A DNA stretch of 64,000 nucleotides from Cristatella mucedo (Eukaryota; Bryozoa; Phylactolaemata; Cristatellidae): positions 13,569,001-13,633,000 of the forward strand of contig WPIO01000003.1 in assembly GCA_009760855.2 (NCBI GenBank). Reading direction: 5' to 3'. Below are positions 11,440 through 22,779 of the stretch, one piece after another. Within the stretch, counting starts at the first letter, position 1, and every line of letters begins with the position of its first letter. Below the pieces are notes generated by a model. The model did not search any database, was not told the origin of the DNA, and saw nothing but the letters and a program-made list of their open reading frames with translations. The translations under genes and the position numbers were made by a program.

Positions 11440-11600
11440 GCGGATTCAACAGCCTCATTTAAGTAGCAATGTAGGAATCTTTGAGTGGTGGGTAGCCTGC
11501 CACTTGCAGCAGACAATAAAGGGATTTCGTACTGCAGGTCTCCAACCCAATATCTGGATTGTGGAATTGTGGAGTATTTTACCACTGGGCTAAAACCCGG
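11440..11600 (-). repeat. SINE-B copy, diverged
   Basis: Minus-strand copy of the second SINE family. It shows the AACAGCCTCATTTAAGTAGC end and the CACTTGCAGCAGACAATAAA core seen in copies at 13.4, 41.2 and 54.6 kb. Confidence 0.6.
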
Positions 11601-12013
11601 GTCGAGCAGAACAAACACAAAACTTCAGGAGCGATGAAATCAAGACACTGTAGAAAAAATTAAATTACAATTGCAAATGTGCAGGGAATTGACATGCTAA
11701 CAGTCGGAAGAACTATTGAATTTTCGAAGATCATGCCGACATAATTGCATTGATAACCGGCTAGGAGAACCCCTCCTTCTACTGGGTTTCTGTCAAAAAA
11801 ACAAAACAAAGAAACAAAGAAAAAAGGCAAAAACAAAGACAGCATATCCATACTGATTGGTGTGACTAGCGCAGCTCATCGTCGCGTTACAGGTGATGCA
11901 TCCATGTTGACAAACGAAAGACTCCCAAACGAAGTTCCCCTTCGACAATCTTGACAAGACATCGGTGGGCAACAAAACCCAAGTCAGCTTGCTAACAAAC
12001 ATGAACTCGTAGG

Positions 12014-12132
12014 CTAATATAAGGTTGAGGAAAAAGTTCGTGTGCCGTGATTTAGGAAATATAATAATCAATAATATTAAATGATTTAATGAAAAACACG
12101 GTGCATGAACTTTTTCCTCAACCTTATATTAG
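12014..12132. mobile_element. mariner-like MITE, near-perfect palindrome
   Basis: Arms of 36 bases (12014-12049 and 12097-12132) match at 34 positions around an AT-rich centre of 47 bases. The terminal AGGTTGAGGAAAAAGTTC resembles mariner terminal repeats, and TA-rich flanks fit TA target duplication. No coding capacity. Lies in the KIAA2013 intron between exons 5 and 6. Confidence 0.75.
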
Positions 12133-12718
12133 ACAAGTCGACTCTCTACTAGCTGATACAATCCGAAGGCCTCCACACACTTGATCATGTTATTGGCTTA
12201 TCCACTATGTTTCATCATTGCAAAAAGAGCATTTTCACTTATCCCGTGGCTGAATAAGAGCCAATACGAAGTGGGCAGATCGTAGGAGTACCTGCATCAG
12301 TGATAAGTGCAGGTCCGATATCTTGAAGCTATCGTACACGGATGGGAGCAGAGGACCAGAGCGCCTGAAGCCCGATATCAGATGAAAAGTCTCAGACCTA
12401 CAATCCAGGCAGAATTATTAGCCATCCTGCAAGTTACCACAGCAACCAGCAGCTTAGTCTTAAGTTCACGGCTAAATCAGACACGGCAAAAATAGTCTAT
12501 AAGTGGCCTCCGTCCAGTCAAAAAGGGCACCATTACAGCACACATGCAGGAAACCTAACAGTCAGCTGACATGGAAGACAGCAGCAAAGAGGCTTAAGAT
12601 AAATAAGCCCTAAAACCGGTTTGTTATTAAAGTATTGCAAGCTGCCAGAGAGCAACTAATTGGAGATGGAGGGTAAATGATCACATACAAACGAACAGGT
12701 TAGTGACCGTTTGGTTAT

Positions 12719-12865
12719 CTGCCGAGCTGGTTTGGTCTAGCGGTTAAGGTGCTCGCCCCAACCAAGGTCTGACTGAGGTCGTGGGCCCGAGCCCCGAGGC
12801 ATATGTGAAGCGCCTGAATAGAGATTAAGTTCTCTTGGGGCGCTATATAAATGAATTATTATTTT
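12719..12865 (+). repeat. SINE-A copy
   Basis: Well-preserved copy: GGTTTGGTCTAGCGGTTAAG, then GTCGTGGGCCCGAGCC, then GAGATTAAGTTCTCTTGGGG and TATATAAATGAATTATT. Confidence 0.93.
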
Positions 12866-13124
12866 TATTTATCTTTTTAACATTAAAAATTTCGTCAGTA
12901 TAGTGTGTTAGATTGCCATCCATGCTCATAAGATGAACACTTTCACTTATTAGATGGTTGTGCATATCTTTTGATGCAAACAGTAGGACCACTGATAAAT
13001 AATTAGAGCTTATTATAACTCAAAAGACCATGTATTAACAGCAATAAACATAGTATTCAGATCAGTACATGGTGAGTGTCAGTATTTGGAATGTTCAACT
13101 GATTCGGTGGGTTAATAATAAAAG

Positions 13125-13235
13125 CAACCGTAATAATAATTATTAATAATAATAATAACACACTTGATAAAGAGCTCTCACAAAACTCAAATCTCTCTCA
13201 AGGTGATTTACATTAGCTGCAAATTATAATAGGAA
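13125..13235 (-). repeat. 3' end of a CR1/L2-like LINE
   Basis: AATAATAATT repeats followed by ACACTTGATAAAGAGC and CAAATCTCTCTC, the reverse complement of the LINE 3' tail, then GATTTACATTAGCTGCAAA as in other copies. Confidence 0.7.
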
Positions 13236-13384
13236 TAAATTGAGCTTCACGACCGGCAATAATGTTGGGCATCGAAACTAAACTCTGCCCTCCAGTGCTT
13301 TGGCGGGTGTTCCCAGATGTAATGAGGGCATAGGAAACAGCAATATACCAGTGCCCTTTTTTCTCATGCTCAGTTGCTCATGAA

Positions 13385-13545
13385 AAAGGTTAGCTGATTC
13401 AACACCTTGATGTATTTAGTGGCATAAGAGCCTTTGTGGCCATAACACCACTTGCAGAAGACAATACAGGATGGCCTGCTGCAGGACTCGAACCCATGAC
13501 CTGGGTCGTGAAGAGCAAGCACCTTAGCTCAAGAGCTAAGACACA
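13385..13545 (-). repeat. SINE-B copy
   Basis: Minus-strand copy: TTAGCTGATTCAACACC end, CACTTGCAGAAGACAATACA core and CGAACCCATGACCTGGGTCG as the reversed B box. Confidence 0.8.
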
Positions 13546-14344
13546 AAGGCTAAAGATTCGGAGCAGCTCATACGAGAGCAGTTCTGCAGATCAGCAGCAA
13601 CCACCGAAGAAGTATAGTCGAGAGAGACTACAGCAGTTCTATCACCTGTGAGAGACCGAGAATTCAGCCTCAGTACAGCCTTAAGTAACACGGAGTCTTC
13701 TGGAAGTGATTCAAACCTTTAAGAAGTTTATAGAAATTTTTTATAACCTTAAATACTTTTTCCACCCCACTATCACTAACCATGACCTCTCCCCCTTACC
13801 TCCTCTGAGCCACCAGCTGTTGGCCAGATTGAATAAACTCTTATATAAACCTTTCGAAGATCCCAATTCTTATCTTAGTCGGGCATATTCTAGCAGAAAC
13901 TTTACGGAAAATCAAGTTAGCAGTCCTTTGAAGCTCTATCGTTATTCACGAATTGAACAAATGGCTATCAACTTATTACTGATACTAATATACACAATTT
14001 TATAATACATGAACACATTAAACACAACGAACGGTTGCAGGATCTAAGCATAAGCTGCGAGGAACAGGCAGTTCTGTAATATCACTTTAAATGTTGCCCA
14101 CTTCAGGGGCTGAGAGAACGGCACAAGGTAGAAACTTCTAGTCTTTCGTTAATAGAAACTGACGCCATTGTCTACAAAGAATCTGACGTTAGTGACAGGC
14201 TAACCGACCAGAGCCACGGATGTGGGTGCAAAAGCCACAATCAGTAGTAACAAAGCAGACAGATATAAAAATCAGACAAAGTAAAAAATAGCTAAGAAAA
14301 GAAAAAGAAAGAAACCAGCACCTTCCAGCTTGAACGAGGGTCAC

Positions 14345-14544
14345 ACCATCGTAAGCTAGCTGTGGAGTGATGGCCAAGGCAATCGACACAGTACTCGAGC
14401 CTGCATCCCCGGCAGCACTTTCGTCATCAGTCAAAGTCAGCTTTTTGTGACTCGATCGCCACAAAATGGATTCTCGAGCAGGCAGAATTGACTTACTACA
14501 AAGAGCAGAATATCGACCAGTTCGTGAACACAAAGAGACTAATG
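14345..14544 (-). CDS. KIAA2013: KIAA2013 homologue, probable exon 5 (edges uncertain)
   Basis: An open minus-strand frame here encodes SILWRSSHKK, then an acidic/Ser linker, then STVSIALAITPQLAYDG. Its position and pattern fit the human segment with FLLYSGR followed by VHLVVVAAKKL. The acceptor could be TGTTTAG (start 14544) or CTTTGTAG (start 14495). The donor could be a weak GGT/GTGACC at 14345, which gives the phase 0 needed by exon 6, or GAAG/GTGCTG at 14322, which does not. The upstream junction to exon 4 is not in phase, so another exon is probably missing. This is a candidate based on similarity of pattern. Confidence 0.5.
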
Positions 14545-14757
14545 CTAAACAGACCATGCCAAGTAGTACGGCAATGGAGGGTTGCACTGAAGTGGTCACA
14601 TATATACTATACATACACAAACAGAAAGATGAAGTGACACAAAAGCATGTGAATTCCAGAGACATCATTCAACACTTACAGAGGCATTGAGCTGGTATTA
14701 GAAGCACAATAAGCCACAAAAAGTGATACAAGAACTAGGGTACAACACACTGCCTTC

Positions 14758-14925
14758 AACTGGTGGTTTGGCCCAGTGGTTAGGGTGCTCGCGCGACCAA
14801 GGTCAAGGTGAATATACTTAATGGCCACGGTAGTGGGCTTGAGCTCCGAGGCATACATAAAGCCCCTGAATAGAGACTAAGTTCTCTTAGGGCGCTGTAC
14901 ATATGAATTATATTCATATTGTATT
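14758..14925 (+). repeat. SINE-A copy
   Basis: GGTTTGGCCCAGTGGTTAGG, then GTAGTGGGCTTGAGC, then GAGACTAAGTTCTCTTAGGG and a TGAATTATATTCA tail; carries an internal insertion between A and B boxes like the copies at 3.8 and 36.2 kb. Confidence 0.85.
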
Positions 14926-15661
14926 TAATTAAACAGCTCACCTAGTTCATATACAAGCATAGCATGTGATACATTCAAATATGCATTGGGGAGCAATTCC
15001 CGTTTAAAACTACGGCTAGTCGGTAAAGTGGTAAGAGGGCTTGTCGCTAGCTTTACAGCCCTCTCCTATGGACGACCTCTTGGCAATGCTTTGCCAACCA
15101 TCAAAGCAACTCACCACACGGTCGCACGGCCAGCCCCTGGCCTTTTCCCTTGCTCAGGCACATCTTTACGATACTGAGTTGCTCTTTCGCTGTGACCCGG
15201 CTGGGTCAGATAGCAATGGGAAAATCCTGCACGGCTGCTGCCAAGAAAACAGTCACAACCTACGGATTGCCAAGCAGCTGCAATAACCAACAAAAGCACC
15301 AAACAAACTCGTTTAAAAGCAGCGCAACAACTTCTCAGCTGGTCTAACTCCAAGCAACAGCAGAAGGCAAGGCACAATAAAGGCGTGCCAATCTCACGTG
15401 ATAATATCAAGTCAAGTGCAGTATGGCGGCATGCGTCAGCTGCAGTAACAGCTACCTTATCGTAAAGGTAAACATTACTGCCACCCTGGCAAGCAAAGAT
15501 AATATTTCCTATGACAGCTCTCTTGCTGGGTGCTTAAACCTACAGGATACCAATGAATATCTACGTGACGACCCTTGCTACCGTTGTGGATGCAGCCAGC
15601 CGGCCAAATGCTTCTAAAACAGTCTCACCGACTTCATGCTGCCGGCATGCACCTGCTGTAT

Positions 15662-16400
15662 ACCCTGGCTAAGAATAGTAATAATAATAGTAATAGATTT
15701 GATATAGCGCCTCAGAGAACTCAATCTCTTTGTAGGCACTTTACACTTGCTGCAAAGTAAGCATGCTCAAATGGTTATTGGCAGCACGCTCAATAAACAA
15801 CAAGAATAACATGGTTAGGGGTGACATGCACAGGGTCAGCATGCAAGTATGGTTAGTGGCAGCATGCACAGTGTCAGAAAGCAAAAGCACGTAAAGAACA
15901 AATAACAGGGACCCACTAAATGCTGTCATAAATAAGACGTGTTTTTTAGTTTTTTTTTTAAATGTGGACAGGTCAGGAGATGTCGTGACGCAAGTCTGGA
16001 GTGAGTTAAAGTCTGTGGGAGCTTATTAACTAAAGACACGGTTGCCAAAAAATTTGAGATTTGTACGAGGTATGAGTAAACATTTACACTCCAAAAAGCA
16101 GGTGGTACGATGCTTAGCCTGGTGGGGGAGTAGATCTGATAGGTAGGCTGGAGAAAAAGAATGAAGGGACTTAAAAGTGAGTGACAACACCTTGAAGTCG
16201 ATCTGTTGCTTGACTGGGAGCCAGTACAGGTCGGCAAGAAATGGTGAAATGTGGCAACTGCGATGCTCATGACAAACAAGCCTAGCTGCATAGTTTTGCA
16301 CCAGCTGTAAGCGCCTGAGTGCACAGGCCGGTAGACCAGCGAGAAAGAAAAGAGAGGTAGACAGTAGATCTGCATGAGAGAAAAATAAGTGTAAGCAAGA
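15662..16400 (-). mobile_element. CR1/L2-like LINE, 5' truncated
   Basis: Minus strand. The 3' end is the AATAATAATAGTAATAG tail with GCGCCTCAGAGAACTCAATC. Upstream lies the RT-ORF C-terminus, with pieces such as LRRLQLVQNYAARLVC, HISPFLADLYWLPVKQ and LLIPRTNLKFFGNR, with frameshifts. This C-terminal signature (LQLVQNSAARL...LHWLPV...FGDRAFS) is typical of CR1/L2-clade elements. Confidence 0.85.
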
Positions 16401-16684
16401 AACAAAAACGCAGGTCAACGTGTAGCAGATAAGCAGTGGGTGCGCAAAGTACGTAACAAGCTCACAAATGCAGTTATAATTATCATACATACTTGTCGGA
16501 CTCCAATTGAGTAGTGGTCCATTCCTTGAATCCAGACTGAATAAGTGATACAGGAACATCGTGTGCCTACAGAAGGACAACAGGGCAATAACAGACTTTC
16601 CTCGGAAAAACCATGGATGCACCAATGTACATTGGCATAGATAGATAGCCCGATGAACATACTTACCAGTCGAGCATCTCTGTA

Positions 16685-16835
16685 ATAAAAGTTAGCTGGT
16701 TCAACAGCTTTATTTATATAGCTGCAGATGAGCCATTACAGCTTTCCACCCGCAGGTAATAAAGCATTGCCGGCTATGGGACTTCACAAACCGAGTCGCA
16801 AAGTGCGGGCACCGTACCCCTAGGCTAAGAACTAG
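16685..16835 (-). repeat. SINE-B copy, diverged
   Basis: Minus strand: TTAGCTGGTTCAACAGC end, CACCCGCAGGTAATAAAGCA core and a diverged reversed B box (CACAAACCGAGTCGCAAAGT). Confidence 0.7.
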
Positions 16836-17019
16836 GGAATAAAAGTACAACCTCTATTTAAATATTCTCTTTGACCCCTTTCTTCCACTATAGTACTCTT
16901 GCATGCACCTAGTATACATTAACCAACTGCCTCTCCAGAATGAGAACAGGAGGCCCACTTACACACTTTCCGGGCTGGCAGCCCACATGGCAATCTGCTC
17001 CTGAGTGGCAGCCTATGGT

Positions 17020-17110
17020 TAAGAATAATAATATTAAACAATAATAATAATAGTAAGAATAAAATTATGCTTTTACAGCACCCCAAGAGAACTAAATCTC
17101 AATCCAGGCG
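17020..17110 (-). repeat. 3' end of a CR1/L2-like LINE
   Basis: AATAATAAT tract followed by ACAGCACCCCAAGAGAACT and AAATCTCAATCCAGGCG, the reversed tail sequence only. Confidence 0.65.
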
Positions 17111-17384
17111 TTTTAAAACTCACTCAAAGTGAATCCATAACTTAAGGGTTACTGATATGCACGGTATTACACTTGGGCATTCATAAACAAGTAGACGAGC
17201 TACCAAGAGTACACAAGAAAAAATTGAGGGCCACCGGTTAGTACGGCCCCTCAATAGTAACATCGACTTAATCATGAACAAGTAAGCACGTAAAGCATAC
17301 AGGAGCAAAAAAGACAAGTTCACTGGAGCTAAGGAACAGCGGAGCACAACCGATGCTTCTTTAGCTGAGACTAAAAAAAAAATC

Positions 17385-17510
17385 CTAGCTGATTAAACAG
17401 CCTCTTTTTGTATAGCGACAGAAGAGCCTTTACGGCTATCACCACCGCTTGCAGTGGCGATAAAGAATCGCCCACTGCAGGAATCGCAAATTCGTTGCAC
17501 TGGCGATAAA
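17385..17510 (-). repeat. SINE-B copy, partial
   Basis: Minus strand: TAGCTGATTAAACAGCCTC, AGAAGAGCCTTTACGGCTAT and CACTTGCAGTGGC-like core (CCGCTTGCAGTGGCGATAAA). The tRNA-like head is missing or degraded. Confidence 0.8.
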
Positions 17511-18570
17511 AGCAAGAAGCTAGTTATAGATTTTTGGCAAGTAGGAGCAGAAGGCTCAATCACAAAAAATTTCAATTTTGTGCAGGGACCGGCTATGACT
17601 GAAACCCCAGGAGCAGGTGGTGCAAGAGCATACTAGAACAGTAACGAGGGCTAGCGGCTTTATTGTCTGCATCGCCTTATACTGTATGCAACTTCTTACA
17701 CAAACAAAATTAGCACCCTTAACATGAAATGGCATAAAACTTCTGGAAAGCCAAAAGCAGCAGCCACCACTAATAGCCCATGAGAGTATAACTATAAACT
17801 ATGCGAGTAAATAAGAGGATGTAATGAAACTTGTATCGTGAGATTAGATCTAAATCTTCTTTGCTGATCATCACTATCTACCTCGGTGGTCGGTCCAAAA
17901 CTAGGGCCACTGATCTCACAGACTCCCAGTCAGGATCACAGCACACGGCCTTGCACTTGACAGATGAATAAACAGGCTCGATTATCACGTGACCACATGA
18001 TTTAAGAATTAGCCTTTGATCAGACACGGCAGTGCCAGCAGTGAGTCAAAGGGCAAAGAGTGAGCTTCGGTATGCTTAGGATGATTCGGGAGGAAATGTA
18101 CCTGGCTTTGCCCACAGAGGCCGATGGTGGGATAGGGGTGGGGGTTGGGGAGGCATGCCAGGCAGCACACTGTCTGGCACGACCCACCCAAGTCGGCCTC
18201 AAGGAGGGCTAGGGCTGGCTGCCCCTCTTGGGCTACCCACCTATAAAAGTAATTTGCTTAACCAGACTCCCCAGGTTCATTTCCAGATCATGGCCAGCTC
18301 GTGTCCAGGTTCGTGTCATGCTCAACAAGTTTTTATTGCTTAAGTCCTCCAACGCCCTAGGGTTCCAGCAGCTCTAGCCAGACTTCAATGTCGCAGATGG
18401 GAATGCCGTTAGGAAAATCTTCAAAGGCGATCAGGATGGGTAAAATATAGCTTAAGGTACAAAGCTTCATTGCATGACACTACAGTAACCCTTCCACTAT
18501 AGTGCCGTCTGGAATAATTACACCCGCAATGGTGTGGGCTTGGAGACTGGCGCTGCTGCCCATCCAATAT

Positions 18571-19570
18571 ATTAATAATAATAGCATATTCGTATAGCGC
18601 CCTCAAATAACTGAAACTCTTTCTAGGCACTTTACAGATCCTGTAAAGAAAGCATAATCAAATGATTAGTGGTAATATGTGCAATATCATCAAGCATAAT
18701 ATTGTTAGATGAGACATGAGCAGGGTCGATATGTAAATATGGTAACTAGCAGCATGCACAGTGTCAGCACCCGTGAGCGCACAAAGGATGAGTCATATGG
18801 ACCTATTAAAATACTGTCAAAACAGGCACGTTTTAGCTCCTTTTAAATGTCATGTCAGGGGCTGTCGTGACGGCAGTTAAACGTCGAGTTCCAGGCATTA
18901 TGAGCAAATCAACCAAGGGCACGGTCTCTACAGGTTTTGAGGTTTATATGAGGTATAGTTAAACGATTTGAATCAGAACATTGGGTTGTAGTTGCTTGGC
19001 ATGGTGGGGTAGCAGTTTTGGCAGGTAGGCTGAAGCCAGAGAACAACGGGAACTAAAAATTAGAACCTTTAAGTCGATACGCTGCTTGAATAGGAGCCAG
19101 TGCATCTCGGCAAGGAGTGGTGCGATGTGGCAACTGCGACGCTTACAACAGACAAGCCCAACTACCGAGTTTTGCACCAACTGTAAGGGCCTGATTGCAC
19201 ATGCCGGTAGACCAGCAAGCACTGCATTCCACAATTCAAGACAGGATGTTATAAATGCATGGACCAATTTAGATGCAGTATCCCTGTTTAAGAAAGTCCA
19301 AATTTTTAGCAATGTTATGCAGCTGAAAGTAGGCAGACTTGACTGTGGTGCTTATTTGTTCATCCAGAGAAAGGTCATTTTGGAACAAGACACCTAGATT
19401 ACGTGCAGATGCAGCAGGAGATATTCTGGCAGAGCCAATTTTGAATGCTAATCTTTCGAGTTTCCGAGTCACACTTGGTTTGCCCACAACCAGTAGTTTG
19501 GTTTTATCGTCATTACTTAAAAAAAAGTTTCCTGCCATCCATGTTTGGATGCAATACATGGGGCAAGGGT
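18571..19570 (-). mobile_element. CR1/L2-like LINE, 5' truncated
   Basis: Minus strand. The tail (AATAATAATAGCATATTC, GCGCCCTCAAATAACTGAAA) is followed upstream by the RT-ORF end (IRPLQLVQNSVVGLVC, HWLLFKQRIDLKVL). Further on are NLGVLFQNDLSLDEQ and FQLHNIAKNLDFL, the region just after the RT domain in CR1/L2 elements. Several frameshifts. Confidence 0.85.
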
Positions 19571-19649
19571 GTGTAGAGAATTCGATGTGCTAGAGGGCTG
19601 GGGAATCAAAACAAAAGTACAATCGAGTGTCATCTGCATTGAAGCAAAA

Positions 19650-22000
19650 AAAAAAAAAATAATACATTTGATAAAGCACCCTCAGAGAACTCAATCTCTT
19701 TCTAGGGGCTTTACATTTGCTGCAAAGTAAACACGATCGAATGGTTAGTGGTAGCATGCTCAATAAACAACACGAATAACATGGTTAATAGTGACATGCA
19801 CAGGGTCAGCATGAAAGTGTGGTTAGTGGCAGCATGCAACAGTGTCAGCACGCATAAGCACATAAAGGACGAATCACAAGGACCCACTAAATGCTGTCAT
19901 AAATAGGTGCAATTTAAGTTCTTTTTAAATGTGGTCAAGTCAGGGGATGTCGTGATGCAAGTCAAGAGTGAGTTCCAGGCTTTGAAAGCATACGAACTGA
20001 ACGCACGGTCTCCAAAGGATTTGAGGTTTGTACGAGGTATTGGTAAACAGTCAGATTCCGAAAAGCAGGAGGTACGATGCTTGGCCTGACGGGGGGGGGG
20101 GAGTGGATCTGATAGATAGGCTGGAGCCAAAGAATGAAGGGACCTAAACATGAGCGACAAAACCTTGAAGTCAATCCGTTGCTTGACTGGTAGACAGTGC
20201 AGGTCGGCGAGAAGTGGTGTGATGTGGCAACTGCAATGCTCACGACAGACAAGCCTAGATGCAGAGTTTTGCACCAGCTGTAAGCACCTGAAGTCAAAGC
20301 CTAGGGTTGTGCTTGGTGATCACATCGGCAAGAGGGAGACTGTAAGCTATGAAAAGAAGCAGACCTAGCACAGAACCCCGAGGTACCCCGCATTTCAGTG
20401 GTTCGTTGGATGACCTTTTTCCATTCACATAAATAATTTGGAGTCTCCTACTGAGAGAGGATCTGAACCATTGCAGGGCAGTGCCAGTGATGCCAAGGCG
20501 AGATGAAAAATTCGAGAAGGACTTGGTGATCAATTGTATCAAAGTTGCCGAACGATCAAACAAAATCAGCAGAGAGATTTTACCCAAAACCAACAGAGAG
20601 ACTTTACCCAAGTCTGCATTCCTGAGAAGGTCGTTATACAACCTAAGCAATACTGACTCTGTGGAGTGATTAACTCTAAATTCAGACAGGAAGTTACTTA
20701 CTAGGTTTGAGGTTTCAATATAAGAGTTCAGTTGGTCTGCCACAACTCGTTCCAGTGTATTTAATAGGATCAGCAGAAGGGAGGGAGACTAGGGGAAGCT
20801 GTTCAAGTTCTCTTGGTCTAGTGTTGCTTTCTTAATTAGTGGCCTGACCACAGCATTTTTGAAAGGTGCAGGGACAAGATGTGAGGCTAAAGACATATTT
20901 ATTATGCTAGTAATGCATAGATGTTAGTAATGCATTGTAGAAGATGGACAGTGCGAATAGGGTCTAGACGACTTGTAGTCTTCTTTGACTTGGAGAGGAG
21001 CTTCATGCACTCGTGGCTGCCGTGAATGTAGACTCGGAGGAGCTGCACGAAATTGAGGAAGAGAAGTCCTGTGAGGTTGTTACTAATGGACAGGAGTCCA
21101 GTGGGGATGCTGCTAACTTAGAGATTGACTCTCACCTAATCTTGTCTATCTTGTTGACAAAGATGCTCGAGAAGCGATCAGCTAGACCACCACAAGGATC
21201 ACTAGGTAAGAAGATATCCCGGGATCGGTCAAGGATAAGGTTGACGGTAGACATGAGCATTTTTGGATTTTGCATCTGTGATTCAAACTCGTTTAGCCTG
21301 CCAGCTAGTGCCGTGTTGTAGCGTTCTACCAATGATGACATGTCGGAAGGGAGATAGGCCAGCAAGCACAAAGAAAACATTTTTGCTCCGACAGCATCAA
21401 TGTCAAGCTTCTTCACGTTTCGTAATTCATTGACGATTTTGGATGTTTAAGAGGGCACATATAGCAGACCGAACGAGATCCGCACACGATCAGATGAGCA
21501 GAATTTGGTAATAATAGGGGATGATATACACTTGTGAGAGAATATTTAATCTAGTGTGTGAACCTTGCTGTGAGTAGTTTCATGCACATAAGCCGAAAGA
21601 GAAAAGTAGATAGTCAGAGCACGAAATTCGGCACTTGAGAGGTCACTTAAGTCGTAAAATGAGTGTTAAAATCGCCAACAACAAAGAAAGATCAATTTCT
21701 TGCACATAGAATCGAAATGTGACCAGAGAAATCTGAGACAAAGTAGGACTTGGTACCTGGTTGGGGGCGACAGATTACTGCCGCCATAGGCAGCTTGTTT
21801 TCGAAGGAACTTAAAAGAAGACTGCTACGAGAGGATTACACGGTTTGAAATTGAGTGAGGAACGGGCAATAATGTCGACTCCACCGGTTTTCACTTATCT
21901 AGGGGTATGAAAGAACAAGAAGCCTGTCGGGGTTGCATCGGTTATGGTCGGACGTTTGTCAACATATACAGTAGCATCTACCGAGCAGTTAGTATGGTTA
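19650..22000 (-). mobile_element. longest CR1/L2-like LINE copy, endonuclease and reverse transcriptase remnants
   Basis: Minus strand, decayed but nearly 2.4 kb. From the 3' end: the tail with ATT-type repeat, then the C-terminal LQLVQNSASRLVC...LADLHCLPVKQ block; then RT segments SRLGITGTALQWFRSSLSRR and CGVPRGSVLGLLLF (RT motifs 3-4). Further up lie LVERYNTALAGRLNEF and LPSDPCGGLADRFSSIFVN from the linker. Endonuclease-end residues are near 21.45-21.95 kb. The YADD box region is deleted between about 20.29 and 20.30 kb. Stops and shifts throughout, so not active. Confidence 0.82.
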
Positions 22001-22620
22001 GTGACAGCATGCACTGCGTCAGCATGCATAGGCATGTAAAAGACGACTCACGTGGACTCACTAAATGCTGTAATCAATAGATACGTTTTCAGTATCTTTT
22101 TAAATGTGGTCAAGTCAGGGGGTGTCGTGACAAAAGTCGGAAGTGAGTTCTAGGCTTTGGGAGCATACGAACTAAAGCAAGGTCTCCAAAGGATTTGGGC
22201 TTCATACGAGGTATAGGTAAGCGATTAGATTCCGAAAAGCGAGTGGTACGATGCCTAGCCTGGTCGAACAGTAGATCTAATAGGTAGGCTGGAGCCAAAG
22301 AATGAAGAGACCTAAATGTGATGTGAGTGACAGAACCTTAAAGTCGATGCGTTGCTTGACTGGGAGCCAGTGCAGGTCGGCAGGAAGTGGTGTGATGTGG
22401 CAACTGCTATGCTCATGACAGACAAGCCTAGCTGCTGTTTTTTTCACCAGCTGTAAGTGCCTGATTTCAAAGATGGGTAGACCAGCAAGCAGTGAGCTAC
22501 ATAAGTCGAGACAGGATGACACAAATGCATGGCTTAAAGCAACAAACACGTGGTTAAGCATATATTCTCTGATGATATCTCCATCCTGATGGAAAGAAGT
22601 TTGCTTCAATGCATTCAAAG
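22000..22620 (-). mobile_element. CR1/L2-like LINE fragment
   Basis: Minus strand, abutting the previous copy. It holds another C-terminal block (IRHLQLVKKTAARLVC, HITPLPADLHWLPVKQ, RTTRFSESNRLPIPR). It lacks the (ATT)n tail, so the neighbouring copy probably replaced or inserted into its 3' end. Confidence 0.8.
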
Positions 22621-22779
22621 TTGCTTAAGAGCTATCCAAGACAATCAATGGGGGAGGTAAGTTGCAAGCAGTCCAATATAGTCAGACCCCTGAAGACCAA
22701 GTGCTGAGTTAGCTTTAAAGAGTTATCAAGACCTTCAGTCGCAGTTGGCTGCCAAATGATAAATATGCTTGCTGCAGCT

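Noticed and set aside
17500-17640. Minus-strand open stretch (PPAPGVSVIAG...FFVIEPSAP) as the missing KIAA2013 exon
   Set aside because: No convincing alignment, no good donor, and it runs into a SINE-B copy.
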